Made by a program: the position numbers and the translations under genes. 14,894 nt of DNA from Chitinophagaceae bacterium UBA2789 (GTDB lineage: Bacteria; Bacteroidota; Bacteroidia; Chitinophagales; Chitinophagaceae). The notes under the pieces were generated by a model. That model had not been told where the DNA came from and ran no database searches. It saw only the letters and a list, made by a program, of their open reading frames with translations. The stretch covers positions 1 to 14,894 of the forward strand of contig DEHX01000183.1 of assembly GCA_002352145.1 (NCBI GenBank). The letters are read 5' to 3'. Of this stretch, positions 6,589 to 12,988 are shown piece by piece. Each line of letters opens with the position of its first letter. The first letter of the stretch is position 1.

Positions 6589-7368
6589 TTATTCCATTGA
6601 CTGAGCCACTAATTCGGCCACATCCAGCACCTGTACTGTTTCCTCTTTTTCGGCCAGCTTTACTCCGTCTGTCATCATGGTATTACAAAAAGGGCAGGCC
6701 GCAGCGATTACAGCTACACCAGTGCCAATAGCCTCATTCGTTCTGTCAACATTTATTCGGGTGGTTCCTTTTTCTTCTTCTTTAAACATTTGTGCTCCTC
6801 CGGCTCCGCAGCAGAGGCCATTGCTTTTACAGCGTTTCATTTCTACCAGTTCGGCATCAAGGGCTTCCAGCACTTTACGGGGGGCTTCATAAATGTCATT
6901 GGCACGGCCAAGATAACAGCTGTCGTGATAGGTGATCTTGCAACCTTTAAAAGTGCCTCCTTCTTTTAATTTAATCCTTCCTTCATCTATTAGTTGTTGA
7001 AGAAAAGTAGTGTGATGTATGACCTCGTAATGGCCTCCAAGTTCCGGGTATTCGTTTTTGAGTGTATTGAAACAATGCGGGCAGGCGGTGATAATTTTTT
7101 TGATGCCATAATTATTAAGGATCTGAATATTCTGGTAAGCCATCATCTGGAACATGAATTCATTACCAGCCCTTCTTACCGGGTCACCGGTACACATTTC
7201 TTCTTTTCCAAGAATGGCATAATTAATACCAACTTTATCAAGGATGGTTACAAATGCTTTTGTAATCTTTTGTGCCCGTTGATCAAAACTACCGGCACAG
7301 CCTACCCAAAATAAAACATCAGGGCTTTGTCCATTGGCGAATAATTCAGCTACTGTACGAACCTGCAT
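6589..7368 (-). CDS. CCG-domain (Fe-S)-binding protein, HdrB/GlpC-like
   Basis: This 259-residue cytoplasmic protein consists of two cysteine-rich CCG (DUF224) domains, the fold that holds the non-cubane 4Fe-4S cluster or cofactor in heterodisulfide-reductase-type enzymes. Domain 1 has C24 (VGCAGSFD), C59 (EEMCTGDP) and C96/C99 (ACPHC); its central pair reads MC, not CC. Domain 2 is canonical: C151 (HDSCYLGR), C186-C187-G (LCCGAGG) and C225/C228 (ACPFC). It has no ferredoxin domain or membrane anchor. Its natural partner is the membrane 4Fe-4S protein at 12456-11131, which lacks CCG domains. Together they give the domain set of HdrD/HdrE- or EMO-type proteins that pass electrons to menaquinone. 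That pairing is inference. In this window the two are 3.8 kb apart on the same strand. The small membrane gene follows after 2 bp. Confidence 0.92.
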   Translation of the reverse strand: MQVRTVAELFANGQSPDVLFWVGCAGSFDQRAQKITKAFVTILDKVGINYAILGKEEMCTGDPVRRAGNEFMFQMMAYQNIQILNNYGIKKIITACPHCFNTLKNEYPELGGHYEVIHHTTFLQQLIDEGRIKLKEGGTFKGCKITYHDSCYLGRANDIYEAPRKVLEALDAELVEMKRCKSNGLCCGAGGAQMFKEEEKGTTRINVDRTNEAIGTGVAVIAAACPFCNTMMTDGVKLAEKEETVQVLDVAELVAQSME

Positions 7369-7387
7369 GGGGAATATTTATGGGCAG

Positions 7388-7420
7388 CAAATTACTGAAT
7401 TTGATTCTTGATTAAGCAAA
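7388..7420 (-). promoter_or_regulatory. Promoter-like sequence for the CCG-domain Fe-S gene
   Basis: The minus strand reads TTTG (7420-7417), 22 bp, then TAATTTG (7394-7388), one base short of TAnnTTTG. It ends 19 bp upstream of the ATG at 7368. Together with the 66-bp gap it suggests that this gene can be transcribed independently of the upstream DUF4190-like gene. Confidence 0.3.
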
Positions 7421-7437
7421 CTGTTCCGAAAGAATCA
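7402..7437. repeat. 8-bp inverted repeat spanning the stop codon of the DUF4190-like gene
   Basis: TGATTCTT (7402-7409) and AAGAATCA (7430-7437) are exact reverse complements around 20 nt, and the second arm contains the TGA stop of the 7950-7435 gene. It has no U-tract, so it is at best a weak termination or 3'-stabilising hairpin. Confidence 0.35.
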
Positions 7438-7950
7438 GCCAAACCAATACCCTCCGCTGGTCAGCCATACCAATGCAATAATTAGCGCCAAAACAAAAAG
7501 ACCTAGCGTTACCCAGCCGAGAATAACACCGGCTTTTGCCTGGCCATCATTTGGATTGATCTTTTTTGCCTGGTTACCGAAAATAATCGCCAGTATGGCG
7601 CATGGTATGGAAGCGATGCTCAGGTAAGGAATAAAAAGAGAGGCAATAGCAACAATACCTAATATCATGGCGGTATTTCCTTTTTTTGAATTTTCGGATG
7701 GCTTTCGGGGATAAAGTCCTTTTTTAATACTCCATTGAAAGGCTTTGAATGATAATTTTTCTTTGAGTTTCATTTTGCGGCCCAGTAACTTTTCCACTTC
7801 CCTGATCTTCATTGAGCTTAAATAAGTGTAGGGGTTTACCGGGTCTTTGGTTGCGATATCAGTAACTATTCCCGGCGAAGCAGGTATAACTGCGGGATGT
7901 GCTGATATGGAGAAAACAAAAAGCAGGAATAAGAACAAAATATTTTTCAT
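7435..7950 (-). CDS. DUF4190-like membrane protein with signal peptide
   Basis: The 171-residue protein has a hydrophobic leader (1-17), followed by a short exported region containing SMKIREVEKLLGRKMKLKEK (46-65). This lysine-rich block is common in Bacteroidota proteins of this kind. Two transmembrane helices (about 94-124 and 137-164) are joined by FGNQAKKINPNDGQAKAG, the small-residue/KI..NP.. loop typical of DUF4190 (...A.i.g..al..i). It ends in a Gly/Trp/aromatic tail (TSGGYWFG). Function is unknown. It is divergent from the ATP-grasp gene, with a palindrome in the shared 74-bp gap, and lies 66 bp upstream of the CCG Fe-S gene on the same strand. Confidence 0.8.
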   Translation of the reverse strand: MKNILFLFLLFVFSISAHPAVIPASPGIVTDIATKDPVNPYTYLSSMKIREVEKLLGRKMKLKEKLSFKAFQWSIKKGLYPRKPSENSKKGNTAMILGIVAIASLFIPYLSIASIPCAILAIIFGNQAKKINPNDGQAKAGVILGWVTLGLFVLALIIALVWLTSGGYWFG

Positions 7951-7966
7951 GGCAGCAGGTTTAAAA

Positions 7967-7990
7967 AAACAATGATAAAAACCATTGTTT
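7967..7990. promoter_or_regulatory. Palindrome in the divergent DUF4190/ATP-grasp intergenic region
   Basis: AAACAATG (7967-7974) is repeated as the exact reverse complement CATTGTTT (7983-7990) around 8 nt. Its right arm overlaps the ATTG that could serve as the -33 element of the rightward gene. That makes it a candidate operator able to affect both divergent genes; a hairpin role is the alternative. Confidence 0.4.
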
Positions 7991-8012
7991 ACTTGCAGGA
8001 AACCTATTTTTG
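7985..8012 (+). promoter_or_regulatory. Promoter for the ATP-grasp/LysE pair
   Basis: TATTTTTG (8005-8012) is a full match to the Bacteroidota -7 element TAnnTTTG. A TTG (7985-7987) lies 17 bp upstream as a partial -33 element. The ATG used (8025) is 12 bp beyond the -7 element, so the transcript leader would be only a few bases. Confidence 0.5.
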
Positions 8013-8024
8013 TTTTTTTGCTGC

Positions 8025-9068
8025 ATGAAGATGAAGAAATTTTTTCAGAAAATAACTAACTGGGAACTCTGGAACTTTTATGTACTCTATTTTCCCATCA
8101 GTTTCGTGTGGCTGTGGTATTGCATACGCAGCGGCTCTTTCTGGTTTTTCAGTTCATCCAATCCCACCATTACCTTCGGTGGATTTGAGGGGGAAGGCAA
8201 AAAAGAAATGTATGATCAGTTGCCCCCGCATCTGGTGCCAAAGACCATTTATGTTATGCACGACTGGCCCATAGAAGAAGTGAAACAAAGAATACAGGAT
8301 TCAGGTTTTGAATTTCCATTTATTGTAAAGCCCGATGTAGGGATGAAAGGTATTCTCTTTCGGAAAATAGAGAATGAAGAACAATTGACAAAGTACCATG
8401 AGAAAATACCTGTTGAATATATTGTACAGGATCTTGTTTTACTGCCGGTAGAGGTAAGTGTATTCTATTACCGATATCCGTGGGAGCCAAAAGGTACGGT
8501 AAGTGGTTTTATCGATAAAGAATTATTGCAGGTTAAAGGGAATGGCCGGTCTACCTTGAAAGAACTGGTAGAAACCCATCCAAGGGCCAAATTCAGGATG
8601 GAGGAAATGAAACATCGTCACGGTCACCGTTTTGAACGCATTATTCCTGAAGGAGAAATATTTTACTTGTCTTATGCCGGCAATCATAACCGGGGTGCTC
8701 ATTTTACCAACCTGCATAAGGAAATTGATGAAAGCCTTCATAAGGTTTTTGATGAACTAAGTCATTATACAGACAAATTCTATTATGGACGGTATGATAT
8801 TAAAACCACCTCTATAGAAGATCTGAAACAGGGTAAAAACTTTTTTATCCTTGAATTCAATGGCTGCGGTGCTGAGCCCAATCATATTTATGATTGTGGT
8901 ATGAGCATCTGGAAAGCATATGCTGTCATCCTTCATCACTGGAAAGCCCTTTACCGTATAAGCCGCTACAATCACAAAAATGGGACTCCTTACTGGTCCT
9001 TTGTCCGGGGTTGGAAATACCTCAGGGATTCTGCAAAGCATTTTAAAATGCTGGAGAAGTACGATTAG
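8025..9068 (+). CDS. Membrane-anchored ATP-grasp ligase-like protein
   Basis: I chose ATG 8025 (347 residues); the longer frame would begin with TTG 8010, inside the -7 promoter element. The N-terminus has one hydrophobic segment (about 16-34, FYVLYFPISFVWLWYCI), probably a membrane anchor. The ATP-grasp core follows: FPFIVKPDVGMKG (98-110, ATP-binding Lys), VKGNGRSTLKELV (170-182, a loop also seen in cyanophycin-synthetase-like ATP-grasps), YGRYDIK (254-260, acidic metal ligand D258) and FILEFNGCGAEPNHIYD (274-290, with E277 and N279 as metal ligands). Such enzymes activate a carboxylate as acyl-phosphate and join it to an amine or another nucleophile; the substrates here are unknown. D-Ala-D-Ala ligase is unlikely given the anchor and the absence of Ddl-specific blocks. 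A LysE exporter follows after 68 bp on the same strand, suggesting that the product or a substrate is an amino-acid derivative. Confidence 0.88.
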   Translation: MKMKKFFQKITNWELWNFYVLYFPISFVWLWYCIRSGSFWFFSSSNPTITFGGFEGEGKKEMYDQLPPHLVPKTIYVMHDWPIEEVKQRIQDSGFEFPFIVKPDVGMKGILFRKIENEEQLTKYHEKIPVEYIVQDLVLLPVEVSVFYYRYPWEPKGTVSGFIDKELLQVKGNGRSTLKELVETHPRAKFRMEEMKHRHGHRFERIIPEGEIFYLSYAGNHNRGAHFTNLHKEIDESLHKVFDELSHYTDKFYYGRYDIKTTSIEDLKQGKNFFILEFNGCGAEPNHIYDCGMSIWKAYAVILHHWKALYRISRYNHKNGTPYWSFVRGWKYLRDSAKHFKMLEKYD

Positions 9069-9080
9069 GCGAATGATGAA

Positions 9081-9101
9081 GTCGGAGGTTTGACTTCCGA
9101 C
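9081..9101. repeat. Short hairpin between the ATP-grasp and LysE genes
   Basis: GTCGGAGG (9081-9088) pairs with CTTCCGAC (9094-9101), eight pairs with one G-U, around a 5-nt loop. It is followed by pyrimidine-rich CCTGCTTCCTGCC. There is no U-tract. It may attenuate or protect a shared mRNA, or be an REP-like remnant. Confidence 0.45.
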
Positions 9102-9136
9102 CACCAATTTCCTGCTTCCTGCCTTAACTTCGTAGC

Positions 9137-9883
9137 ATGCGTCCGTTGCTTAAAATCTTTTTTACAGGTATGCTTGTCAGTTTCCTGGGCTCTTTGCCAT
9201 TGGGAACACTAAATATTGCAGCGATGCAGATATCTGTATCAGACGGGGTAATAGCAGCCATGTTATTTTCATTAGGGTCTTTGTTGGTTGAAATCATTTA
9301 TGTCCGCATATCACTGGTAGCGATGGACTGGATACGAAAGCAGGAGAGGATTTTAAAAGCACTGGAGTGGGTTACACTAATCATCGTTGTAGCACTGGCA
9401 GCATCTAGTTTCTACGCAGCCCTGCATCCTAAAGTGGAAAAGAACATTGTATTGGACAGTCCGCTTCCCAAATTTGTACTGGGCCTTATCATGAGTGCAG
9501 TTAACCCCGTGCAAATACCTTTCTGGTTTGGGTGGAGCACTGTTCTTTTTACCAAGAAGGTTTTATTACCGAGAAAAGATCATTACAATTCATATATACT
9601 CGGTATCGGTATTGGAACCTTTATCGGGAACTGTATTTTTATTTTTGGTGGTTTATTGATTGCCTCAAAGATCAATAACAACCAGCATATCTTGAACTGG
9701 GTTATCGGCGGCATATTTGCGATTACAGCTTTGTTGCAGCTATGGAAAATACTAAAGAAAAAAGATGCTGTTCACCAGATGGAGCACCCGGAAGAACTTA
9801 CCCATAAGATAGAGGAGCAAATGGACAAGATCGAAAAAATAGAAGAGGGGATCGAAAAGTTAACCCAACCTGATAAACATTAA
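9137..9883 (+). CDS. LysE-family amino-acid exporter
   Basis: The 248-residue inner-membrane protein has six predicted helices (about 5-27, 36-62, 75-98, 112-140, 152-178 and 186-206). The family signature GSLPLGTLN (18-26) is in helix 1 and the conserved AVNPVQIPFW (121-130) starts the second half. LysE/RhtB-type proteins export amino acids or related small molecules, driven by the proton gradient. After helix 6 there is an unusual charged tail of about 40 residues (about 208-248), with IEEQMDKIEKIEEGIEKL giving a short coiled-coil-like helix on the cytoplasmic side. The gene follows the ATP-grasp gene by 68 bp. Its stop overlaps the convergent small barrel gene by 4 bp. The substrate is unknown. 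Confidence 0.9.
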   Translation: MRPLLKIFFTGMLVSFLGSLPLGTLNIAAMQISVSDGVIAAMLFSLGSLLVEIIYVRISLVAMDWIRKQERILKALEWVTLIIVVALAASSFYAALHPKVEKNIVLDSPLPKFVLGLIMSAVNPVQIPFWFGWSTVLFTKKVLLPRKDHYNSYILGIGIGTFIGNCIFIFGGLLIASKINNNQHILNWVIGGIFAITALLQLWKILKKKDAVHQMEHPEELTHKIEEQMDKIEKIEEGIEKLTQPDKH

Positions 9884-10407
9884 AACCGGTAGCCTGCCGA
9901 AATAGAAGGAATGAATCGTTTTCCCACATCTTCATCCAGCGAATGAAAATCCTTACTGAATTTAAAACTATAGCCAAACCCGGCTGAAGGCGCTGCAAAA
10001 AACCGTTTGGCAAACACTAAATGATAGCCAGCTTCAGCCCATGGCGTAATGAAAAGACTGTTACGGTTTGTTTGACCTTCGAAATTCTCAAAAGAGAAGA
10101 GTACCCTTGCTCCGGCAAAGGGGTTATTGCCGTTGGTGTTCTTTCCAAAAGCGTAGCGGTAACCAAAATAGACACCAAACCCTCTTGATACAGAATAGGA
10201 TTTACCGGAAGCCAGCTGGTAAGTGATCCCGGCGCTGTAACTGTTCCTCGCATCAAATCTTTCACCTCTTGCTGCTACTTTGGTGGTGTTGTAAACCTTT
10301 CCAATAGATCGGATATACTCTGCGCCCAGTTCTTTTGGAGATTGGGCATGTATTATCAGCGGTATGTTGCTAACAATAATAAATATTAAAATTCTTCTCA
10401 GATGCAT
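9880..10407 (-). CDS. Small outer-membrane beta-barrel protein
   Basis: The 175-residue protein has a signal peptide (1-21, cleavage near IIHA-QS). The mature part shows alternating amphipathic strands (GFGVYFGYRYAFG, GARVLFSFENF, AGYHLVFAKRFFAAPSAGFGYSF) and the final strand ends in SISAGYRF with a terminal Phe, as expected for BAM-dependent insertion. It is too short for a TonB receptor; an OmpW/OmpX-like 8-stranded barrel is the closest architecture. It follows the AT-rich lipoprotein gene by 5 bp and is probably co-transcribed with it. It overlaps the LysE gene stop by 4 bp (convergent). Function is unknown. Confidence 0.78.
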   Translation of the reverse strand: MHLRRILIFIIVSNIPLIIHAQSPKELGAEYIRSIGKVYNTTKVAARGERFDARNSYSAGITYQLASGKSYSVSRGFGVYFGYRYAFGKNTNGNNPFAGARVLFSFENFEGQTNRNSLFITPWAEAGYHLVFAKRFFAAPSAGFGYSFKFSKDFHSLDEDVGKRFIPSISAGYRF

Positions 10408-10412
10408 TATGC

Positions 10413-11165
10413 TTATTCTTTTTTAAGTCTTGCTTCGTTTGTTTGTACAGCTAAGGTATCCTGATTGGAGAGCTGACTTAAATCTGGTTCTTTAAATGTG
10501 TTCATAAAGCCCCAGTTACTTGTAACGCTATAATATGATTTTACTATAAAAGCTGTAATAGGAAGAAACAACTGGTCATTGCTGATCTTTAATGGTATTA
10601 TTGGATTAAATGAACAATACTCCATGCCGCCAATTGTGGGACCACAATTTCTGTTTGGGTAATATGTAATACTTTTTTTGACTAAGCTATAATTATAATC
10701 TGTCAAAAAAATCCATGATACACTGTCTCTGTCCCTTAATAAAAGTCCATACTGTGTAGCAGAAAAACTTGCTTTTTTATTAATAGAGATAATCGCTGTG
10801 TCTGGTGCCAGACCCGCAGAAGTCCTAGTCATCGTTGCCGAGTCGTTGGAATTAAAAGATATTCTGAAAGTAATATTAGCAGGGAAACTACTCATGTTCA
10901 TATAAAAAGGACTATTAAAACCAATTCCAATTGTGTTTCTGCGAACAAAATCATGAATTACTAAGGTGTCATTTATTTCTCCAGTTCTGGTAAATAACCT
11001 GATTGGATTAACTCTTATTGAATTGTCAATTGTGTATGTATTGTTGATATAAAACCTCTCCGCTTCATCCTGTTTTTGGCAACCTGATGTAAGTATTGCA
11101 AATAATGATATGGCGGTTAAACATTTCACTTTACTGCATTTCTTCCACCCATTTATCCCTTTCAT
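10413..11165 (-). CDS. Predicted lipoprotein of unknown function, AT-rich
   Basis: The protein has a hydrophobic leader AISLFAILTSGC with a lipobox-like ILTSGC, then a polar, Ser/Thr/Asn-rich mature part with two cysteines close together (NRNCGPTIGGMEYC) that could form a disulfide. I do not recognise the family. The start is uncertain. ATG 11165 (250 residues) overlaps the end of the upstream Fe-S gene by 35 bp; GTG 11129, directly after that gene's TAA, gives a compact 16-residue leader and is equally credible. Base composition differs from the neighbours: three sampled 60-base lines (10561, 10681 and 10861) hold about 29% G+C, against 40-63% in lines of the Fe-S gene. It may be a later insertion into the Fe-S operon. 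The barrel gene follows after 5 bp. Confidence 0.75.
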   Translation of the reverse strand: MKGINGWKKCSKVKCLTAISLFAILTSGCQKQDEAERFYINNTYTIDNSIRVNPIRLFTRTGEINDTLVIHDFVRRNTIGIGFNSPFYMNMSSFPANITFRISFNSNDSATMTRTSAGLAPDTAIISINKKASFSATQYGLLLRDRDSVSWIFLTDYNYSLVKKSITYYPNRNCGPTIGGMEYCSFNPIIPLKISNDQLFLPITAFIVKSYYSVTSNWGFMNTFKEPDLSQLSNQDTLAVQTNEARLKKE

Positions 11166-12456
11166 CAGGGCTAAATTTCCAGGGGGCAAAATTATTCTCA
11201 ACATTGCCAAACATGGCTGTCCATTCCTGCGGCGAATTACTTTCTTCCATTACCAGGTAACGACGGAGCTGAACGATGATATCCAGCGGACTGATACTGA
11301 CGGGGCACTCCTGTACACAGGCATTGCAGGTTGTGCAGGCACGGAGTTCTTCTACCGAGATATAATCATGCAGCAGGCTCTTACCATCGTCTTTGTATTC
11401 TTTATTGATGTTAATATTTTTTCCCACTTCTTCCAGCCGGTCACGGGTATCCATCATGATCTTGCGGGGTGAAAGGAGCTTACCGGTTTGGTTGGCGGGG
11501 CAGGAAGCCGAGCAGCGGCCACATTCTGTACAACTGTAAGCATCCATCAGGTTCTTCCAACTCAAATCCATTACATCCTTTGCGCCAAATTTGTGCGGAG
11601 AGGCTGCCTGCTCTCCGGTTGGGGCCAGTTCAGGTTGCATAGCATACAACACTTCTTTCTGGATAGATTCCATGTTTTCCATCTTTCCCATGGGTTGCAA
11701 TCGGGCATAATATGCATTGGGAAAGGCCAGGATAATATGCAGGTGTTTGGAATAGGGCAGGTAGTTCAGGAAGGCAAAAATTCCAACTATGTGCAACCAC
11801 CAGGAGCCCCTTTCAATAATCTGAAGACCGACATTACTCATCCCGTTAATCATAGGATGCAGGTATTGAGAAATAATGAAATTGCCGGTTGGATGTGCTG
11901 CATAATGTTCAACCCCTCTTGCCTGCAGCAAAGTATCACTTGCATTCAGCAAAAGGAAAAGAGACATTAAAACAATCTCTGTAATAAGAATATAATTAGC
12001 ATCGCTCCTTGGCCATCCATCCAGGTCTTTGCTGATGAACCTTTTTAGTTTGATGATATTCCTTCTTATTAAAAAGATAACACAGGCAATAAGTACTGTT
12101 AATGCCAGTATTTCAAATGCATTGATAAGGAATGTATAAAGTCCGCCCAACGGGGCTGCAAACAAACGATGTTTTCCGGTAATGCCATCCAGCACAATTT
12201 CCAGTACTTCAATATTGATAATGATAAAACCGGCATACACAAAAAAGTGCATAACAGCCACCAGGGGATTTCGGAACATTTTTTTCTGCCCAAATGCCAG
12301 TAGTAATAAATTTCTCCAGCGCTGAAATGGATTGTCATTTAGGTTTTCGTCTCTTCCCAACCTTATGTTACGGCTGATCTCTTTTACTTTTCTTGTAAAA
12401 AGAAAAATGGAAACAACGCTGATTATTATAAAGGCAATTTGCTGAAGTATTTGCAT
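11131..12456 (-). CDS. Membrane (Fe-S)-binding protein: NarI-like cytochrome b-type segment plus two 4Fe-4S motifs
   Basis: I start at ATG 12456 (441 residues); the frame extends only to a TTG three codons earlier. Numbering below counts from that TTG. There are about five or six transmembrane segments (near 8-24, 67-93, 108-134, 160-176, 222-236). Histidines H73, H225, H241 and H243 lie near helices and could bind heme b, as in NarI-like subunits. A cytoplasmic ferredoxin-like region follows, with C312, C315, C318, C322 (CTECGRCSASCPA) and C377, C380, C383, C387 (CTTCNACVQECPV), two 4Fe-4S clusters. The C-terminal CCG domains found in fused relatives (HdrD, GlpC, EMO) are absent and are supplied by a separate gene at 7368-6589. 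The likely role is transfer of electrons between a soluble donor and menaquinone; donor and direction are unknown. The AT-rich lipoprotein gene directly follows. Confidence 0.9.
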   Translation of the reverse strand: MQILQQIAFIIISVVSIFLFTRKVKEISRNIRLGRDENLNDNPFQRWRNLLLLAFGQKKMFRNPLVAVMHFFVYAGFIIINIEVLEIVLDGITGKHRLFAAPLGGLYTFLINAFEILALTVLIACVIFLIRRNIIKLKRFISKDLDGWPRSDANYILITEIVLMSLFLLLNASDTLLQARGVEHYAAHPTGNFIISQYLHPMINGMSNVGLQIIERGSWWLHIVGIFAFLNYLPYSKHLHIILAFPNAYYARLQPMGKMENMESIQKEVLYAMQPELAPTGEQAASPHKFGAKDVMDLSWKNLMDAYSCTECGRCSASCPANQTGKLLSPRKIMMDTRDRLEEVGKNININKEYKDDGKSLLHDYISVEELRACTTCNACVQECPVSISPLDIIVQLRRYLVMEESNSPQEWTAMFGNVENNFAPWKFSPDERDKWVEEMQ

Positions 12457-12481
12457 GGCAGTCAATTACAGCTGCTAATTT

Positions 12482-12494
12482 ACGGGAAGCCCGT
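12482..12494. repeat. Short palindrome upstream of the membrane Fe-S gene
   Basis: ACGGG and CCCGT flank AAG (12482-12494), ending about 25 bp before the ATG at 12456. On the minus strand TAAATTAG, a -7 element with one mismatch, follows directly. It could be an operator or a short hairpin; the evidence is weak. Confidence 0.3.
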
Positions 12495-12530
12495 CTCATT
12501 CATGCCAACTGTCCAAAAAACTAAAGCCAA

Positions 12531-12941
12531 TTAGTCGATTAGTATTACCGGAATATCTTTTGTAACCTGGTTATTGTAGCGGTCGGTAACAGTGATTTTT
12601 ACCGTAGCATTCGTGGCCGATGTGATGCCGGTTACTGTCCAGTCCCAGTTCAGATCGTAATAAGTAACATTACCGGTAGATTGGTTTTGTTGATAAAGAA
12701 TGGCATTGGTTGCATTATTCTTTATCTCAACCCGGGCAGTGGATAAACCATTATTATCTGTAACATTTCCCCGTACCTGTAAAATACTGCCATTAATATA
12801 AGTGGTATTGGCAGCTGGAACCGTGGTGGTAATTACCGCAGGGCTGTCTGCTGGAGTAGTATTGTCATCATCTTTACTGCAACCTGCAGCGAACATAGTA
12901 ATAGCTGTAATTGAATAAAGAAAGGATGCCCGAAACTTCAT
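12531..12941 (-). CDS. Surface-type lipoprotein with Ig-like domain (DUF4625-like)
   Basis: I start at ATG 12941 (136 residues); the longer frame uses a TTG with no benefit. The leader MKFRASFLYSITAITMFAAGC has a clear lipobox (FAAGC). It is followed by SKDDDN, which fits the Lys plus acidic-residue lipoprotein export signal known to send Bacteroidota lipoproteins to the cell surface. The remainder (about 35-136) is a single all-beta Ig-like domain with GSILQVRGNVTDNNGLSTARVEI and a closing strand TVKITVTDRYNNQVTKDIPVILI, as in DUF4625 or bacterial Ig domains of SusE or adhesin type. The gene stands between the DUF2279 gene (47 bp upstream) and the membrane Fe-S gene. Its partner and ligand are unknown. 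Confidence 0.82.
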   Translation of the reverse strand: MKFRASFLYSITAITMFAAGCSKDDDNTTPADSPAVITTTVPAANTTYINGSILQVRGNVTDNNGLSTARVEIKNNATNAILYQQNQSTGNVTYYDLNWDWTVTGITSATNATVKITVTDRYNNQVTKDIPVILID

Positions 12942-12988
12942 ACTATCAATTTGATTGAAAGGCAATTTACAGCAAAACGATGAAACGA

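Noticed and set aside
8757..9107. Minus-strand frame of 116 codons opposite the ATP-grasp gene
   Set aside because: It lies opposite the metal-binding motifs of the ATP-grasp protein, which are intact on the plus strand.
11110..11970. Plus-strand open frames opposite the membrane Fe-S gene (120 and 160 codons)
   Set aside because: They mirror the Cys-rich and hydrophobic stretches of a well-supported minus-strand gene and have no coherent protein features.
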